DNA from: a virus
Virus record (IMG/VR): IMGVR_UViG_3300006947_000003
Span: 1 to 64,000 of that record
Direction: 5' to 3' (one strand)
DNA length: 64,000 nt
The notes beneath the pieces are model-generated. The model saw only the letters and a list, made by a program, of their open reading frames with translations. It had not been told where the DNA came from and ran no database searches. The position numbers and the translations under genes are program-made. This document shows positions 17,055-25,662 of the stretch, one piece after another (within the stretch, counting starts at the first letter, position 1; the number at the start of each line of letters is the position of its first letter).

Positions 17055-18406
17055 TTATATCCTATTACCATATGTCTATCATACTTTGTTAAGTTAATAC
17101 TATCAGCATACAGCACAGAAGTTAATTGACATTGCTCGAGTAATTCGTCTACAGTTGCGTGGCAATTAATATGCTCGTCTAATTCAGTGTAGTTGTTGCT
17201 TTGAAATATACATAATTGTCCTGGTTGAATTTTTCTAATGAACTCGTCAAAGTTTTCTAAGTGTTCTACGCTACTACAAATAATAGTATCGGGCTTACAC
17301 CAAAGTTTTTCTTGTGTTCCGTTTGCTCGTTTAGTTGTAAAGTCGTGCCCGGCAAAATTAATATTGTATATATCCTCAGTAGTTGCCTTAAACTTCCAGT
17401 TGTCTAACGTATAGTTTTTATTGATACGTTCTGCGATAGTCCAGCAACTGTCGTCTATGTCAAAGCTGAAAACTTGTTCTGCTTTACATCTCTGTAGTAA
17501 GAAGTATGCAGGCACACCGTACCAGCCGGCTAGTAAGAATACTTTACCTAAGTCAACCCCTGTGGCTTGTATTTTATCGATCATCCATAATTTGCTTTTT
17601 ACTTGACCGATGCTTAACGCATCTTCGATATTATCTGCTTCGTCAACTGCCTTAACCATGTTAGTAATAAACGGATCTGCCCTGTTAATAACTGCTGAAA
17701 GCCGTGTAACTGATTTCCATTGTTGGTTCCTTACACTTTTAAGTAAGTCGCTTATTAGGGCACTTTCGATATCGATGCCCCACAAGTCACACATGGCAGG
17801 TATAATGTGCCAATATTGTTCTTTATCATTTGACAATACTACTTTTCTAAAGTTCTCATACTTAATCCAACTATCGCCATCTGTTCCTAATAGTCGTCCA
17901 AGTGTTTTAATAATTGAAGCAGGCTCCTGGGAGGTAACACTAATCTTAAGGTCCTCTAGTGGTATAATATCAACCTTATTGAGTTGTGGAGTATTAAGGG
18001 TTGATAAGAGTCTTAAAATGGCTGTTAGGTCGCCACCCAGGACTGCTGATCTCACATCTGTAATGTCGTAGTCGACCAACAGGTGAGAACTCGTTGTGAT
18101 TAGCCCTGCTGGATCTTGTCCTAGCACAGCTGATCGAAAATTGTTTGCTCGTTCGGCATGTTCATCATTTACTGATAATAGTTCGGTCATTACTCTAATA
18201 ATACTGCTAGGGTCTTGACTTTTAATACACCGTTCAAAGTCTTCAAATAACTCGTTGTGTTCTACTCTGCCTAATAGTGCTGTCATATTAATTACAGCAC
18301 TTGCATCTTTTGACAATGTAGCTCTACGAAATGTAGAGTTAAGTTCTTGATCTGGATATAAACGTTCTATCCTATCTAGAAATTGTATGGTGTTAAAGTC
18401 ACTCAT
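17051..18406 (-). CDS. Repeat protein fused to a SAM-dependent methyltransferase-like domain
   Basis: 451 aa. Residues about 26-240 hold seven degenerate copies of a helical repeat spaced 28-35 residues apart, each like FRSAVLGQDPAGLITTSSHL (near 26, 57, 90, 118, 152, 186 and 221). From about residue 265 a Rossmann methyltransferase-like domain follows: a motif-I-like GKVFLLAGWYGVPAYF, then FSFDIDD (acidic end of strand 2), and later a CSSVEHLENFDEFI segment. The target is unknown. The methyltransferase would use SAM made by the metK of the same unit. The repeats probably bind a partner protein. Confidence 0.65.
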   Translation of the reverse strand: MSDFNTIQFLDRIERLYPDQELNSTFRRATLSKDASAVINMTALLGRVEHNELFEDFERCIKSQDPSSIIRVMTELLSVNDEHAERANNFRSAVLGQDPAGLITTSSHLLVDYDITDVRSAVLGGDLTAILRLLSTLNTPQLNKVDIIPLEDLKISVTSQEPASIIKTLGRLLGTDGDSWIKYENFRKVVLSNDKEQYWHIIPAMCDLWGIDIESALISDLLKSVRNQQWKSVTRLSAVINRADPFITNMVKAVDEADNIEDALSIGQVKSKLWMIDKIQATGVDLGKVFLLAGWYGVPAYFLLQRCKAEQVFSFDIDDSCWTIAERINKNYTLDNWKFKATTEDIYNINFAGHDFTTKRANGTQEKLWCKPDTIICSSVEHLENFDEFIRKIQPGQLCIFQSNNYTELDEHINCHATVDELLEQCQLTSVLYADSINLTKYDRHMVIGYK

Positions 18407-18803
18407 ACCATTTATACCAATCTGGTTTTTGTGCTATTCGCTCTCTTATTCGTTCACGAATAAGTACTAAATCTTTATCTGTAGGTTGCCAATCATTATA
18501 CAATTCATCTGGCCACTGTTCTCTTTTAAACTTGCGGTCTATGTTAGGTTTCATTCCTCTACGTCTCATTTCTTTAACAAGTTCTATATATCTTTTGTGT
18601 AAATACTCGCCTTTGTTATAAAAGAATTTAACGTGTCCAGTATTAAGTGTAAAGTTGTCAGGTAATGTTTGTTTTGTTTTATTCCAGTTAGGAGATCTGA
18701 GTGAACGCTGTAATGACGAACCAACCATAAAGATTTCTCTGTATTCTGCTACCAAATGTTGATTGGATAATTCGTCTGGTTGTACTAAATTAATTCTAGT
18801 CAT
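18399..18803 (-). CDS. denV: Pyrimidine dimer DNA glycosylase/AP lyase (T4 endonuclease V, DenV)
   Basis: 134 aa, close to T4 DenV (138 aa). It cuts the glycosidic bond at UV-induced pyrimidine dimers and the adjacent backbone. The N-terminus MTRINL gives the catalytic Thr2 (N-terminal amine nucleophile after Met removal), and E23 in AEYREI is the catalytic glutamate. GHVKFFYNKGEYLHKR and the C-terminal RIAQKPDWYKWY match the T4 enzyme, which ends similarly. The position of T4 Arg26 is Met here. This is a surface-ocean phage repair enzyme, unrelated to the radical SAM genes around it. Confidence 0.93.
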   Translation of the reverse strand: MTRINLVQPDELSNQHLVAEYREIFMVGSSLQRSLRSPNWNKTKQTLPDNFTLNTGHVKFFYNKGEYLHKRYIELVKEMRRRGMKPNIDRKFKREQWPDELYNDWQPTDKDLVLIRERIRERIAQKPDWYKWYE

Positions 18804-18811
18804 TTTGTTTC

Positions 18812-19477
18812 TTATACATTATAGTATACCTCCTGTAACCAATCGAAGTCGTTGATTTTAGTAACGTCGCCACCGTCTAGTACATATTTCTTTCCATCAT
18901 TGGCACCGTCAACACTTGATTGCCCGTGTGGGCCACGTCCTACAGTACACCAAGCCTCTAATCGTTCCTCTGTTTCCTTTTGATTTTGTCTGTCAATAAG
19001 TCCGCTTTGTAGTTTAACACATTCTCTAAACGCTGACTTCCAAGTGTTATAAGCATCAGTATCTGCTGACACAGTACTTGCTACAACTTGTACAGCTTTA
19101 AATTTATCACTAACACTAGTTGTAAAGTCTGTAACTTTTTTACCTGCTAATGCTAATACTTTCTCAGTAGGGAATAATTTAATACCATTGTTACCGTATG
19201 TTAATCCGTTAACAGGATTCTCTGCCCGCCATACATGAACTACATCTCTGTTCCATTTGTCAGGCCTATATGTAAAATTAAAGTCGCCATTGACAATAGT
19301 ATCTGCTTCAACGTGCCAGTACATACTTGTTCTAGAAACTTTAGCACATTCTATATGAGCATTGACTAAACCTTTAACTCCGTGTACACGTTGAGACCAG
19401 GGAAAACGGTCAACTAACTTTTGCCAGTTCTCATCAGCGTTGGACTCTTGATAACTCATGTAGATAATATCAAACAT
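18812..19477 (-). CDS. Glycosyltransferase-like protein (paralogue of 34857-35777)
   Basis: 221 aa. It shares with 34857-35777 the opening FD(I/V)(I/V)Y(M/I)SY-x-E-x-NA-x-(E/K)NW, then QRVHGVKG or KRVHGVKG, and an acidic strand end (HVEAD, D59) where GT-A enzymes carry a DxD metal site. NGLTYGNNGIKLFP is also shared (NGLAYGNGGVKLWP there). This pattern fits a GT-A fold, but the donor and acceptor are unknown. It is 8 bases from the denV start and part of the metK unit. Confidence 0.6.
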   Translation of the reverse strand: MFDIIYMSYQESNADENWQKLVDRFPWSQRVHGVKGLVNAHIECAKVSRTSMYWHVEADTIVNGDFNFTYRPDKWNRDVVHVWRAENPVNGLTYGNNGIKLFPTEKVLALAGKKVTDFTTSVSDKFKAVQVVASTVSADTDAYNTWKSAFRECVKLQSGLIDRQNQKETEERLEAWCTVGRGPHGQSSVDGANDGKKYVLDGGDVTKINDFDWLQEVYYNV

Positions 19478-19478
19478 T

Positions 19479-19742
19479 TTAGCCTTCTTCTTCCATCATC
19501 TTTTCCCAAGCGATAGTCATACTGTTAAACATTAAATCATAATGAAACTTTGCTCTATCTTCTTCATTTAAGTCACCATCATAGTCGGCTTGTAGTTCAT
19601 CAGCAAGAACTTCTGCAAAGTGTTCTATGTCTGCTTCATCTTCTATTGTTTCTATATGATGTCCATAATAGTTTTCTACTGTTTCGTAGTCTGACTCTAG
19701 TGCAATTGCAAAATGTTTTATTAGTGTATCTTCTTCTACCAT
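19479..19742 (-). CDS. Small acidic unknown protein
   Basis: 87 aa, rich in Glu and Asp. I start it at ATG 19742, which overlaps the metK stop as ATGGTAG; in-frame ATGs at 19757 and 19793 would place more of it inside metK. It looks fully helical (TLIKHFAIALESDYETVENYYG, then an acidic helix). No family recognised. The tight coupling to metK suggests co-translation. Confidence 0.65.
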   Translation of the reverse strand: MVEEDTLIKHFAIALESDYETVENYYGHHIETIEDEADIEHFAEVLADELQADYDGDLNEEDRAKFHYDLMFNSMTIAWEKMMEEEG

Positions 19743-20827
19743 CCAATCTTCTCCCATGGTACATCTTTGTCGCCAAAGTGTCCGTATACACAATTCTCAC
19801 TATATCCATAAAAGTTAAATAAATCAAACCTATCAATAATACCTTTTGGTGTAAGGTCAATATTTTCTCTAATATACTTTTGAATACTTTTATTATGTCC
19901 GTTGCTGTCAATGTAAATGCTTGTTGGTTCTTTTACACCGATAGCATATGATAGTTGTATTTGGCACCAGTCAGCCATATCGTCTGCTACAACATTCTTT
20001 GCTAACCAACGTGCCATATATGTAGCACTACGATCTACTTTCGTAGGGTCCTTTCCAGAAAAAGCACCACCACCATGAGGAGCGAAACCACCATAGGTGT
20101 CCACGATAATTTTTCGTCCTGTAACTCCGGTGTCTCCATCAGGTCCGCCAATAACAAAATTGCCAGTAGGATTAATATGCCATGTAGTGTTTTCATCAAT
20201 TAAATCTCCCAGTACTTCACGTGCCGCATCCTTGATGGGCATTCTTATACTATCACCGAACCCTTTTTTGTGCTGATGAGATACTACAATTTGGTCAACA
20301 CGCTTTGGTACTCCGCCGCTGTATTCTATGCTTACTTGACTTTTAGCATCTGGTAGCATATAGTCGTAACCTGACTTACGCTTCTCATTGAGATTTTTTA
20401 ATATCTCGTGACTGTAATAAATCGGAGCAGGTAAGAAAGACCCGTTATCGAGACAGGCATAACCAAACATAAGACCTTGATCGCCGGCACCAAACTCATC
20501 TGTGCCTAATCCAATGTCGCCACTTTGGCTATGTATAAGATTATTAATTTTTAGATTTTCGTAATGGAACCCGTCTTGTTTGTATCCAATCTCTTTAACT
20601 TTGTCACGAATAAGTTGTTCTATTTCGTCGGGTGTTACATTAAAGTTTTTTACTTCGCCTGCAATTGTAACATGATTAGTAGTTACAAGTGTTTCAACCG
20701 CAACACGAGTAGTTTCGTCTCCTGCTTTTAGACCAGCATCTACTAACGTATCACTGATTTGATCTGCTACTTTATCTGGATGACCAGCACTTACTGACTC
20801 ACTTGTAAAAGTGTAATTATTTTCCAT
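19736..20827 (-). CDS. metK: S-adenosylmethionine synthetase
   Basis: 363 aa, slightly short of the bacterial 380-390. It makes SAM from ATP and methionine. Signature segments are intact: SESVSAGHPDKVADQISD (ATP and Mg binding), GAGDQGLMFGYA, and GGGAFSGKDPTKVDRSA. It heads an 18-gene unit holding eight radical SAM genes and a methyltransferase, so it probably raises the SAM supply for them. A perfect sigma-70 promoter (20926-20954) and a roughly 92-base leader with hairpins lie upstream; the ribosome binding site is AGGAG at 20836-20840. Confidence 0.97.
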   Translation of the reverse strand: MENNYTFTSESVSAGHPDKVADQISDTLVDAGLKAGDETTRVAVETLVTTNHVTIAGEVKNFNVTPDEIEQLIRDKVKEIGYKQDGFHYENLKINNLIHSQSGDIGLGTDEFGAGDQGLMFGYACLDNGSFLPAPIYYSHEILKNLNEKRKSGYDYMLPDAKSQVSIEYSGGVPKRVDQIVVSHQHKKGFGDSIRMPIKDAAREVLGDLIDENTTWHINPTGNFVIGGPDGDTGVTGRKIIVDTYGGFAPHGGGAFSGKDPTKVDRSATYMARWLAKNVVADDMADWCQIQLSYAIGVKEPTSIYIDSNGHNKSIQKYIRENIDLTPKGIIDRFDLFNFYGYSENCVYGHFGDKDVPWEKIGW

Positions 20828-20919
20828 ATGTTATACTCCTTTGTGTACTGTTGTATTTTTACAACATCTTTAAGACCGCCGCAACCACATTGGCTCTTTA
20901 TTGCTTTACCACTTAATTA
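20828..20919 (-). promoter_or_regulatory. Candidate structured leader of metK
   Basis: The predicted start of transcription is near 20919, leaving about 92 bases before metK while other genes in the region have almost none. It contains an imperfect hairpin (20872-20898, nine pairs with three small bulges) and a perfect 7-bp hairpin (20849-20866) just upstream of the ribosome binding site. I could not match it to the SAM-II, SAM/SAH or SAM-V riboswitch consensus I remember. A regulatory role is inferred only. Confidence 0.4.
20849..20866. repeat. 7-bp perfect hairpin with TTTT (or AAAA) loop upstream of metK
   Basis: TGTTGTA and TACAACA arms with a four-base loop. The same hairpin with an 8-bp stem occurs at 60456-60475. 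Here it ends 9 bases before the AGGAG of metK, so it could control access to that site. Confidence 0.7.
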
Positions 20920-20925
20920 GTTTAT

Positions 20926-20954
20926 ATTATAACAAATATTAGAGAGTTTGTCAA
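20926..20954 (-). promoter_or_regulatory. Exact consensus sigma-70 promoter for the metK unit
   Basis: Minus strand TTGACA (20954-20949), 17-bp spacer, TATAAT (20931-20926). The -35 box overlaps the stop codon of the carbamoyltransferase gene. It should drive metK and the 17 genes after it. Confidence 0.92.
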
Positions 20955-22465
20955 GAGCAAACTCTAACTTTATATTCTGTTTCAAACCTATCAGCATCTT
21001 CGCGGGTGTCAACCATTGGCTCGCCCCTGATATTGAGGCTTGTATTAAGTAGCATAGGACAACCGGTTAGTGTAAACCACTTTTCTAATAGTTGTCTCAC
21101 ACCACTTTCGCTGTTTTCTGGAACAGTTTGTACCCTACTAGTACCGTCTACGTGTACAATAGCAGGAAATTCTTCTGGCTTTTTACAGTTAGCAACGACT
21201 TGCATGTATGGTGATGTTGGTAAGTTTTTTGGCATTTCAAAATATTGATCTACAAATTCTTCCATAATTATTGGAGCAAATGGTCTAAATTTTTGCCTAC
21301 GTTTAATATCATTTACTTGATCTTTAATGTCTTCACCCCGAGGGTCTGCTAATAAACTTCTATTACCTAATGCTCTAGGTCCAAACTCTGCTCTGCCACT
21401 TGCTACACCTACTATTTTATTTGTGCTCAATTCGTTTAGTAAGTCGTCGACTGGATAGTCACCTTCAATGTTTGTACCTAAGTAAGGATGAGACCAGCGT
21501 ACATGTTTGCCGTATACTTTTGCCGCGGCACCTAAACTACTACCACAGTCTCCTGGGTTGGGCATTATCCAAACATTATCCCACCACTTGCCTAAGTTTC
21601 TATTATATAAACAGTTAAGGGCAACACCACCCTGATATACCAGGTTATTACTTTTGCCTAACTTTTTAGCACGAGCCATTACTTCGTCAATTAATTTTTC
21701 AACAACTGCTTGGGTACTTGCGGCAATATCCATTTCGTCTATATCTTTTAAGAATTCTTCGTCAACACCGGTGTGTAAGTTCTGTGTAAATTTTACATCA
21801 CCTATATCTTTAATAAGACTATTTTTAATAGTGTGTTCAACATCTGTGGCATTTTTGCCATGGCCTGCCATTCCCATCAAAATATATTCTTCGTCTTGTG
21901 GGCGTAGCCCGAGTCGTCCTGTCATTGCTGAATAATATAATCCTATAGAGTGAGGGTACTTTTGACTCCATAATTTTTTATAATCTACTTCACCATACCT
22001 TCCCATCATAGGAAATTTATTATATGTTGCTGACCAAATAGAAATAGTATCCCATTCTCCGATAGCATCTATTACTACAACTGTAGCATCCTGGAAGGGA
22101 GATGTTTGAAACCCAGAAGCAACATGTGACATATGATGATTGAGTGTGTGAACCTTTTTAGGTAACATATCATAATATGATCCAAAGTGCTTTTTTAAAG
22201 TTTGTTTAATTGTCCATGTTGACCCTTTTTTATATCCCTGTCCGGCATATATTTCTCTTGTCTTTTTCTTCCATGGTGTTTCGTAATATGCTACACAATC
22301 AAATGGACCATGCTTAAATGCTTCTTCGATTATTTCTGGACATAAATTTTTATCGTGTTTCTTTTTACTAAAGCGTTCACTGTGTCCAGCAAATAAAATT
22401 TTATCGTTGTGTAATACAGTTAGGCCAGCATCGTGAAATCCTGCACTCACACCTAGTATCTTCAT
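20951..22465 (-). CDS. Carbamoyltransferase (NodU/CmcH/TobZ family)
   Basis: 504 aa. The N-terminal Kae1-like domain opens ILGVSAGFHDAG and holds the metal-binding H110/H111/H114 (LNHHMSHVASGF) and the following Asp (VVIDAIGEWD). The C-terminal YrdC-like part has GVASGRAEFGPRALGNRS and NTSLNIRGEP. Enzymes of this family transfer a carbamoyl group from carbamoyl phosphate, through carbamoyl-AMP, onto a hydroxyl of a sugar or antibiotic. The end after NTSLNIRGEPMVDTREDA is short, so the C-terminus may be slightly truncated relative to the family. It overlaps the upstream radical SAM gene as ATGA and may add a carbamoyl group to the island's product. Confidence 0.9.
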   Translation of the reverse strand: MKILGVSAGFHDAGLTVLHNDKILFAGHSERFSKKKHDKNLCPEIIEEAFKHGPFDCVAYYETPWKKKTREIYAGQGYKKGSTWTIKQTLKKHFGSYYDMLPKKVHTLNHHMSHVASGFQTSPFQDATVVVIDAIGEWDTISIWSATYNKFPMMGRYGEVDYKKLWSQKYPHSIGLYYSAMTGRLGLRPQDEEYILMGMAGHGKNATDVEHTIKNSLIKDIGDVKFTQNLHTGVDEEFLKDIDEMDIAASTQAVVEKLIDEVMARAKKLGKSNNLVYQGGVALNCLYNRNLGKWWDNVWIMPNPGDCGSSLGAAAKVYGKHVRWSHPYLGTNIEGDYPVDDLLNELSTNKIVGVASGRAEFGPRALGNRSLLADPRGEDIKDQVNDIKRRQKFRPFAPIIMEEFVDQYFEMPKNLPTSPYMQVVANCKKPEEFPAIVHVDGTSRVQTVPENSESGVRQLLEKWFTLTGCPMLLNTSLNIRGEPMVDTREDADRFETEYKVRVCS

Positions 22466-23652
22466 AGGTATTCTCCAAATCTCTTGTCTAAATCTAGTAG
22501 GTTAGTAGACCGTTGTTTATCCATAGCTTTAGTAAGTAATGTTAATGATTGGCCTTTTGCGGCAATTGGTGCCTGACGTGTGAGTATACAATTAGTACAT
22601 TGTTGAATAAATTTTATTGTGTGGTTGTTGCGAGCTGTTTGTTCAATTGTATTTAGTTCTTCGACTAACTGAGTTCGATGTTCGTCAGTTAAGTTCCCGA
22701 TATCAAATCCCGTAGGCCATTCTAACGGTATAGCAAAGCTAGGTTGATTCCAATTTTCATATGTATCATACATTGTATCTAACCATTTAGCATACTCTCC
22801 TATGCCAAACACATTATACATCTGAAGTACGAAATTTGCCCCCATGCCAGCGGCGTGTGGTGCTAGTCTACCTATGTTCTTAGTTAACTTATTCCAATTA
22901 CCGTATGTTCGTATATACTCGTAATTAGATCCATAACCGTCAATACTAAATCGTAAGTTTGTATTAAAGTGAGCAATCCTTTCTAGGAAACTTTTTCTAG
23001 CGTTAGTGCCATTTGTTGTTATACTAATATGTACTTCTGGTCCTTTATCCAACTCGATCATTCTATCCATTAACGCTAAACAGTTTTCATCTAGAGTTGG
23101 CTCACCTCCTAACATGCGAATATTAGTAATGCCTATTAAGTATTCTTTTGGCGGCACAGCAAACGTGGGAGGTTCTAATCCATCTGCTATATCTCGTTCA
23201 CCGTATAGTTCAACTAGTGTTTGACTCTCTCCAGCGTGTTCTGCAATTAAACTCGAGTCAACCGGTGTACACATTCTACACATGAGGTTACATTTATTAT
23301 TTGGTCTTACATCTAGTTGTAGTACAGGAGGTTTGTCACCAAATTGTTCTAGTACTTGTTCTTCGCTTTCTAATTTAAAAGTTTGTACAGCAACTTGCCT
23401 ATGGCTTTGTTTTTGATTGCTCTCATCTCTTTCGCATTTGCGGCAAGCAGTAGGCCATTCATCATCTCTAAAGTTTTGCTTTAGGTTTTCCCAATAAGGT
23501 TCTGTAAATCTTCCATCCATGGCTTCTTGTAAACTATTAGCTGTTATAGATTCTACAGCATCACAGCATACTTTTATTCTATGACCCTTAGGATGATTCC
23601 TACCTCTATAGTATAAGTTCATATAAGGATATGGACAAAATAATTTACTCAT
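22462..23652 (-). CDS. Radical SAM protein, N-terminal twitch type
   Basis: 396 aa from ATG 23652, chosen because it has an AAGGAG site six bases upstream and overlaps the previous stop as ATGAGTAA; ATG 23685 would put 11 residues inside the upstream gene. N-terminal module: C6, C29/C30, C70 and C73. Core: C121-x3-C125-x2-C128, GGE (MLGGEPT). It has an extra CxxC further on (CTNC) near residue 355 that could ligate another cluster or zinc. Between the carbamoyltransferase and another radical SAM gene. Substrate unknown. Confidence 0.9.
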   Translation of the reverse strand: MSKLFCPYPYMNLYYRGRNHPKGHRIKVCCDAVESITANSLQEAMDGRFTEPYWENLKQNFRDDEWPTACRKCERDESNQKQSHRQVAVQTFKLESEEQVLEQFGDKPPVLQLDVRPNNKCNLMCRMCTPVDSSLIAEHAGESQTLVELYGERDIADGLEPPTFAVPPKEYLIGITNIRMLGGEPTLDENCLALMDRMIELDKGPEVHISITTNGTNARKSFLERIAHFNTNLRFSIDGYGSNYEYIRTYGNWNKLTKNIGRLAPHAAGMGANFVLQMYNVFGIGEYAKWLDTMYDTYENWNQPSFAIPLEWPTGFDIGNLTDEHRTQLVEELNTIEQTARNNHTIKFIQQCTNCILTRQAPIAAKGQSLTLLTKAMDKQRSTNLLDLDKRFGEYL

Positions 23653-24967
23653 AGTACTCCTTGAACTCTGGGAAGGTTTTAACAAAGTCTGTTCCTCTCC
23701 GTTTGTCTAGTTCGTGTACATATGATTTTAAATCTTCTCGTTGTTTAGTAAAATCGTTCTGTTGCTGATGCTTCCAGTACTTGTATATACGTTCCATCTT
23801 AGCAGTCTCATCTTCGTCGAACCATTTAGATTTAGCCATGTACTTCCAGCTTTTCTCTATAAGGTCACCCTCTTTCATAATTTTACAGTCTAAAAATTCA
23901 GGATGTCTAACATAAGGAATATCTACGTAGACTGATTCTTTACCGTACCGCTCTCTTATAAGTTCAATGTCTTTCATGAACATTGTAAAACTGCTAATAC
24001 TTAATGCATTATAGGCACACATGAAAGTGATCGGAACTTCTGGTAAAGTTTCGATACATTGTGCTACACGTCTAATAAATTCATCGTAGTTCATACCAAA
24101 TCTAATGTAATCGTTTTTATCGTCCCATGCTTCTGCTGATGTGTATATTTCTAACTTGCGAAGTTTATTACTATCTAATATTTCTCGGGATTGTTTTAAA
24201 AACTTATTAAATAGTTTATCAGGTACGCCAAAATTAGCATTAATACCTAACAGTAAATTAGTATTTGGTTCTTCTGCTTCTTGAATATAATCTAATACTT
24301 TAAAAGTATTCTTGTTCATTAACGGCTCACCACCTGTTATTCTAAACGTGTGTAAGCTCTGATACAGTCTAGGCCACCATTTCCAAAATGCTTCTTGGTA
24401 AGGATTGTGTTCACGTTCTGGTATAGGCATTTGGCCTGCATGTTCTAGCCATTCTAAGTTGTTATACTTGTTGCTTGTTGGATACGGTCCATGCTGTTTA
24501 ATTTCTTCCATCCATTTAGAACTAATATGTGGAGCACAATAGATACACTTAAAGTTACAAGCATTACCAAAACTTACTTCAACGTATGTAGGATCAAAGT
24601 CTTCGTCGCCTTCCATTGCTGCAATTTTATTAAAGTGCGGTTCACTCCAACTAAAGCTACTTTTATAATGCCTATCGCTTAACATCTCAGGAGCCGCATC
24701 TTCTACTCTCCAACAGTAATCGCATTCTTTAGGACGCACACCGTTAAGCATTTCCTTGCGGCGTTCTTTTTTAAACTTTGTATTATGTAAAGCACTAGGG
24801 TTTACTTCTAGTTCCTCTAGAGGAATTTTATGTGTACTCGGATGATGACAACTCTGTGTATGACCGTTTTGTAAATGTAAAGTTACTTGGGTCCATTTGG
24901 CAAGGCACAGGCTTGGACTTTTCTCGTCTAACCTCTTTTGCATTTCGCGCCAGTTTTTATTCGCCAC
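23645..24967 (-). CDS. Radical SAM protein, N-terminal twitch type
   Basis: 440 aa with a GTG start at 24967 that overlaps the HAD gene's stop. The first module is atypical: C21, C40 followed by HHP (one Cys and two His instead of two Cys), then C82 and C85 (CDYCW). Core: C137-x3-C141-x2-C144 (CNFKCIYC), GGE (ITGGEPL). The most diverged of the group. Overlaps the next radical SAM gene as ATGAGTAA. Substrate unknown. Confidence 0.9.
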   Translation of the reverse strand: MANKNWREMQKRLDEKSPSLCLAKWTQVTLHLQNGHTQSCHHPSTHKIPLEELEVNPSALHNTKFKKERRKEMLNGVRPKECDYCWRVEDAAPEMLSDRHYKSSFSWSEPHFNKIAAMEGDEDFDPTYVEVSFGNACNFKCIYCAPHISSKWMEEIKQHGPYPTSNKYNNLEWLEHAGQMPIPEREHNPYQEAFWKWWPRLYQSLHTFRITGGEPLMNKNTFKVLDYIQEAEEPNTNLLLGINANFGVPDKLFNKFLKQSREILDSNKLRKLEIYTSAEAWDDKNDYIRFGMNYDEFIRRVAQCIETLPEVPITFMCAYNALSISSFTMFMKDIELIRERYGKESVYVDIPYVRHPEFLDCKIMKEGDLIEKSWKYMAKSKWFDEDETAKMERIYKYWKHQQQNDFTKQREDLKSYVHELDKRRGTDFVKTFPEFKEYYE

Positions 24968-25661
24968 TATATAGATCCTTTAATAATTGGAATGTTTCGT
25001 CGGGACCAGTTACATGATAAAACTTATCGTATAACCTTAACATTTCTACTAACGGATAGTCATTGCCTGTAGTCTCACATCGATCACCAAAAAATACTAA
25101 AGGCGTTCCTATAGTATTATAAACTTGTGATTTATTTCTACCCTTCATGAATATATCTAAACTAGTGTTTCCGCCAATTGATGCCTCAAAGCCTGGAAAC
25201 TTTTTATTAAACCTTTGTGATATGTCTAATCGTTCACCGTGTTCGTTATCCCACTCAAAGTAAACATCTCTGGCTTCTTCGGGCATATCTCGTCCAGCTA
25301 TACAAAAGTTAATTACGCCTACACGTTTTTCAATATGATTACCATATCTATGTGGGTAAGCACTTTTTTCTAATTCGTTTTCTAACCATCCTATCATATC
25401 TTCTGGTGGTGTAAAGTTTGTTTGTGCTATAGGAATACCATATCGCCATACATCATTGCCAGCACACTGGAAAGCCATGCTACAATTATCTACAATCTCT
25501 GGTCCTATTTGTTCTATTGTTTTTGGTCTGTCACTGCCTGTTACGAGGTAAACAGTTTTATCTTTCATCCAATCAATAAACCAAGACTTAAAGTCGGGGT
25601 CCATTAGTTGTCTAGCATGAGTTAATGTTCCGTCTACGTCGAAAACAAAATTCTTTTCCAT
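24957..25661 (-). CDS. HAD-superfamily protein resembling eukaryotic-type phosphomannomutase
   Basis: 234 aa. Opens FVFDVDGTLT with nucleophile D8 and D10. The later GGNTSLDIFMKGRNK and LVFFGDRCETTGNDY segments match the corresponding blocks of eukaryotic PMM (GG-x-x-S-x-D-x-F-x-x-G and FFGD...GND). PMM interconverts mannose-6-P and mannose-1-P for GDP-mannose; a phosphatase with a similar cap is equally possible. The next gene downstream is a radical SAM gene, and sugar nucleotide functions lie in the neighbouring unit. Confidence 0.8.
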   Translation of the reverse strand: MEKNFVFDVDGTLTHARQLMDPDFKSWFIDWMKDKTVYLVTGSDRPKTIEQIGPEIVDNCSMAFQCAGNDVWRYGIPIAQTNFTPPEDMIGWLENELEKSAYPHRYGNHIEKRVGVINFCIAGRDMPEEARDVYFEWDNEHGERLDISQRFNKKFPGFEASIGGNTSLDIFMKGRNKSQVYNTIGTPLVFFGDRCETTGNDYPLVEMLRLYDKFYHVTGPDETFQLLKDLYSGE

Positions 25662-25662
25662 A

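Noticed and set aside
20828-20919. SAM-II, SAM-V or SAM/SAH riboswitch
   Set aside because: The leader does not show the sequence blocks I recall for those classes; kept only as a structured leader of unknown function.
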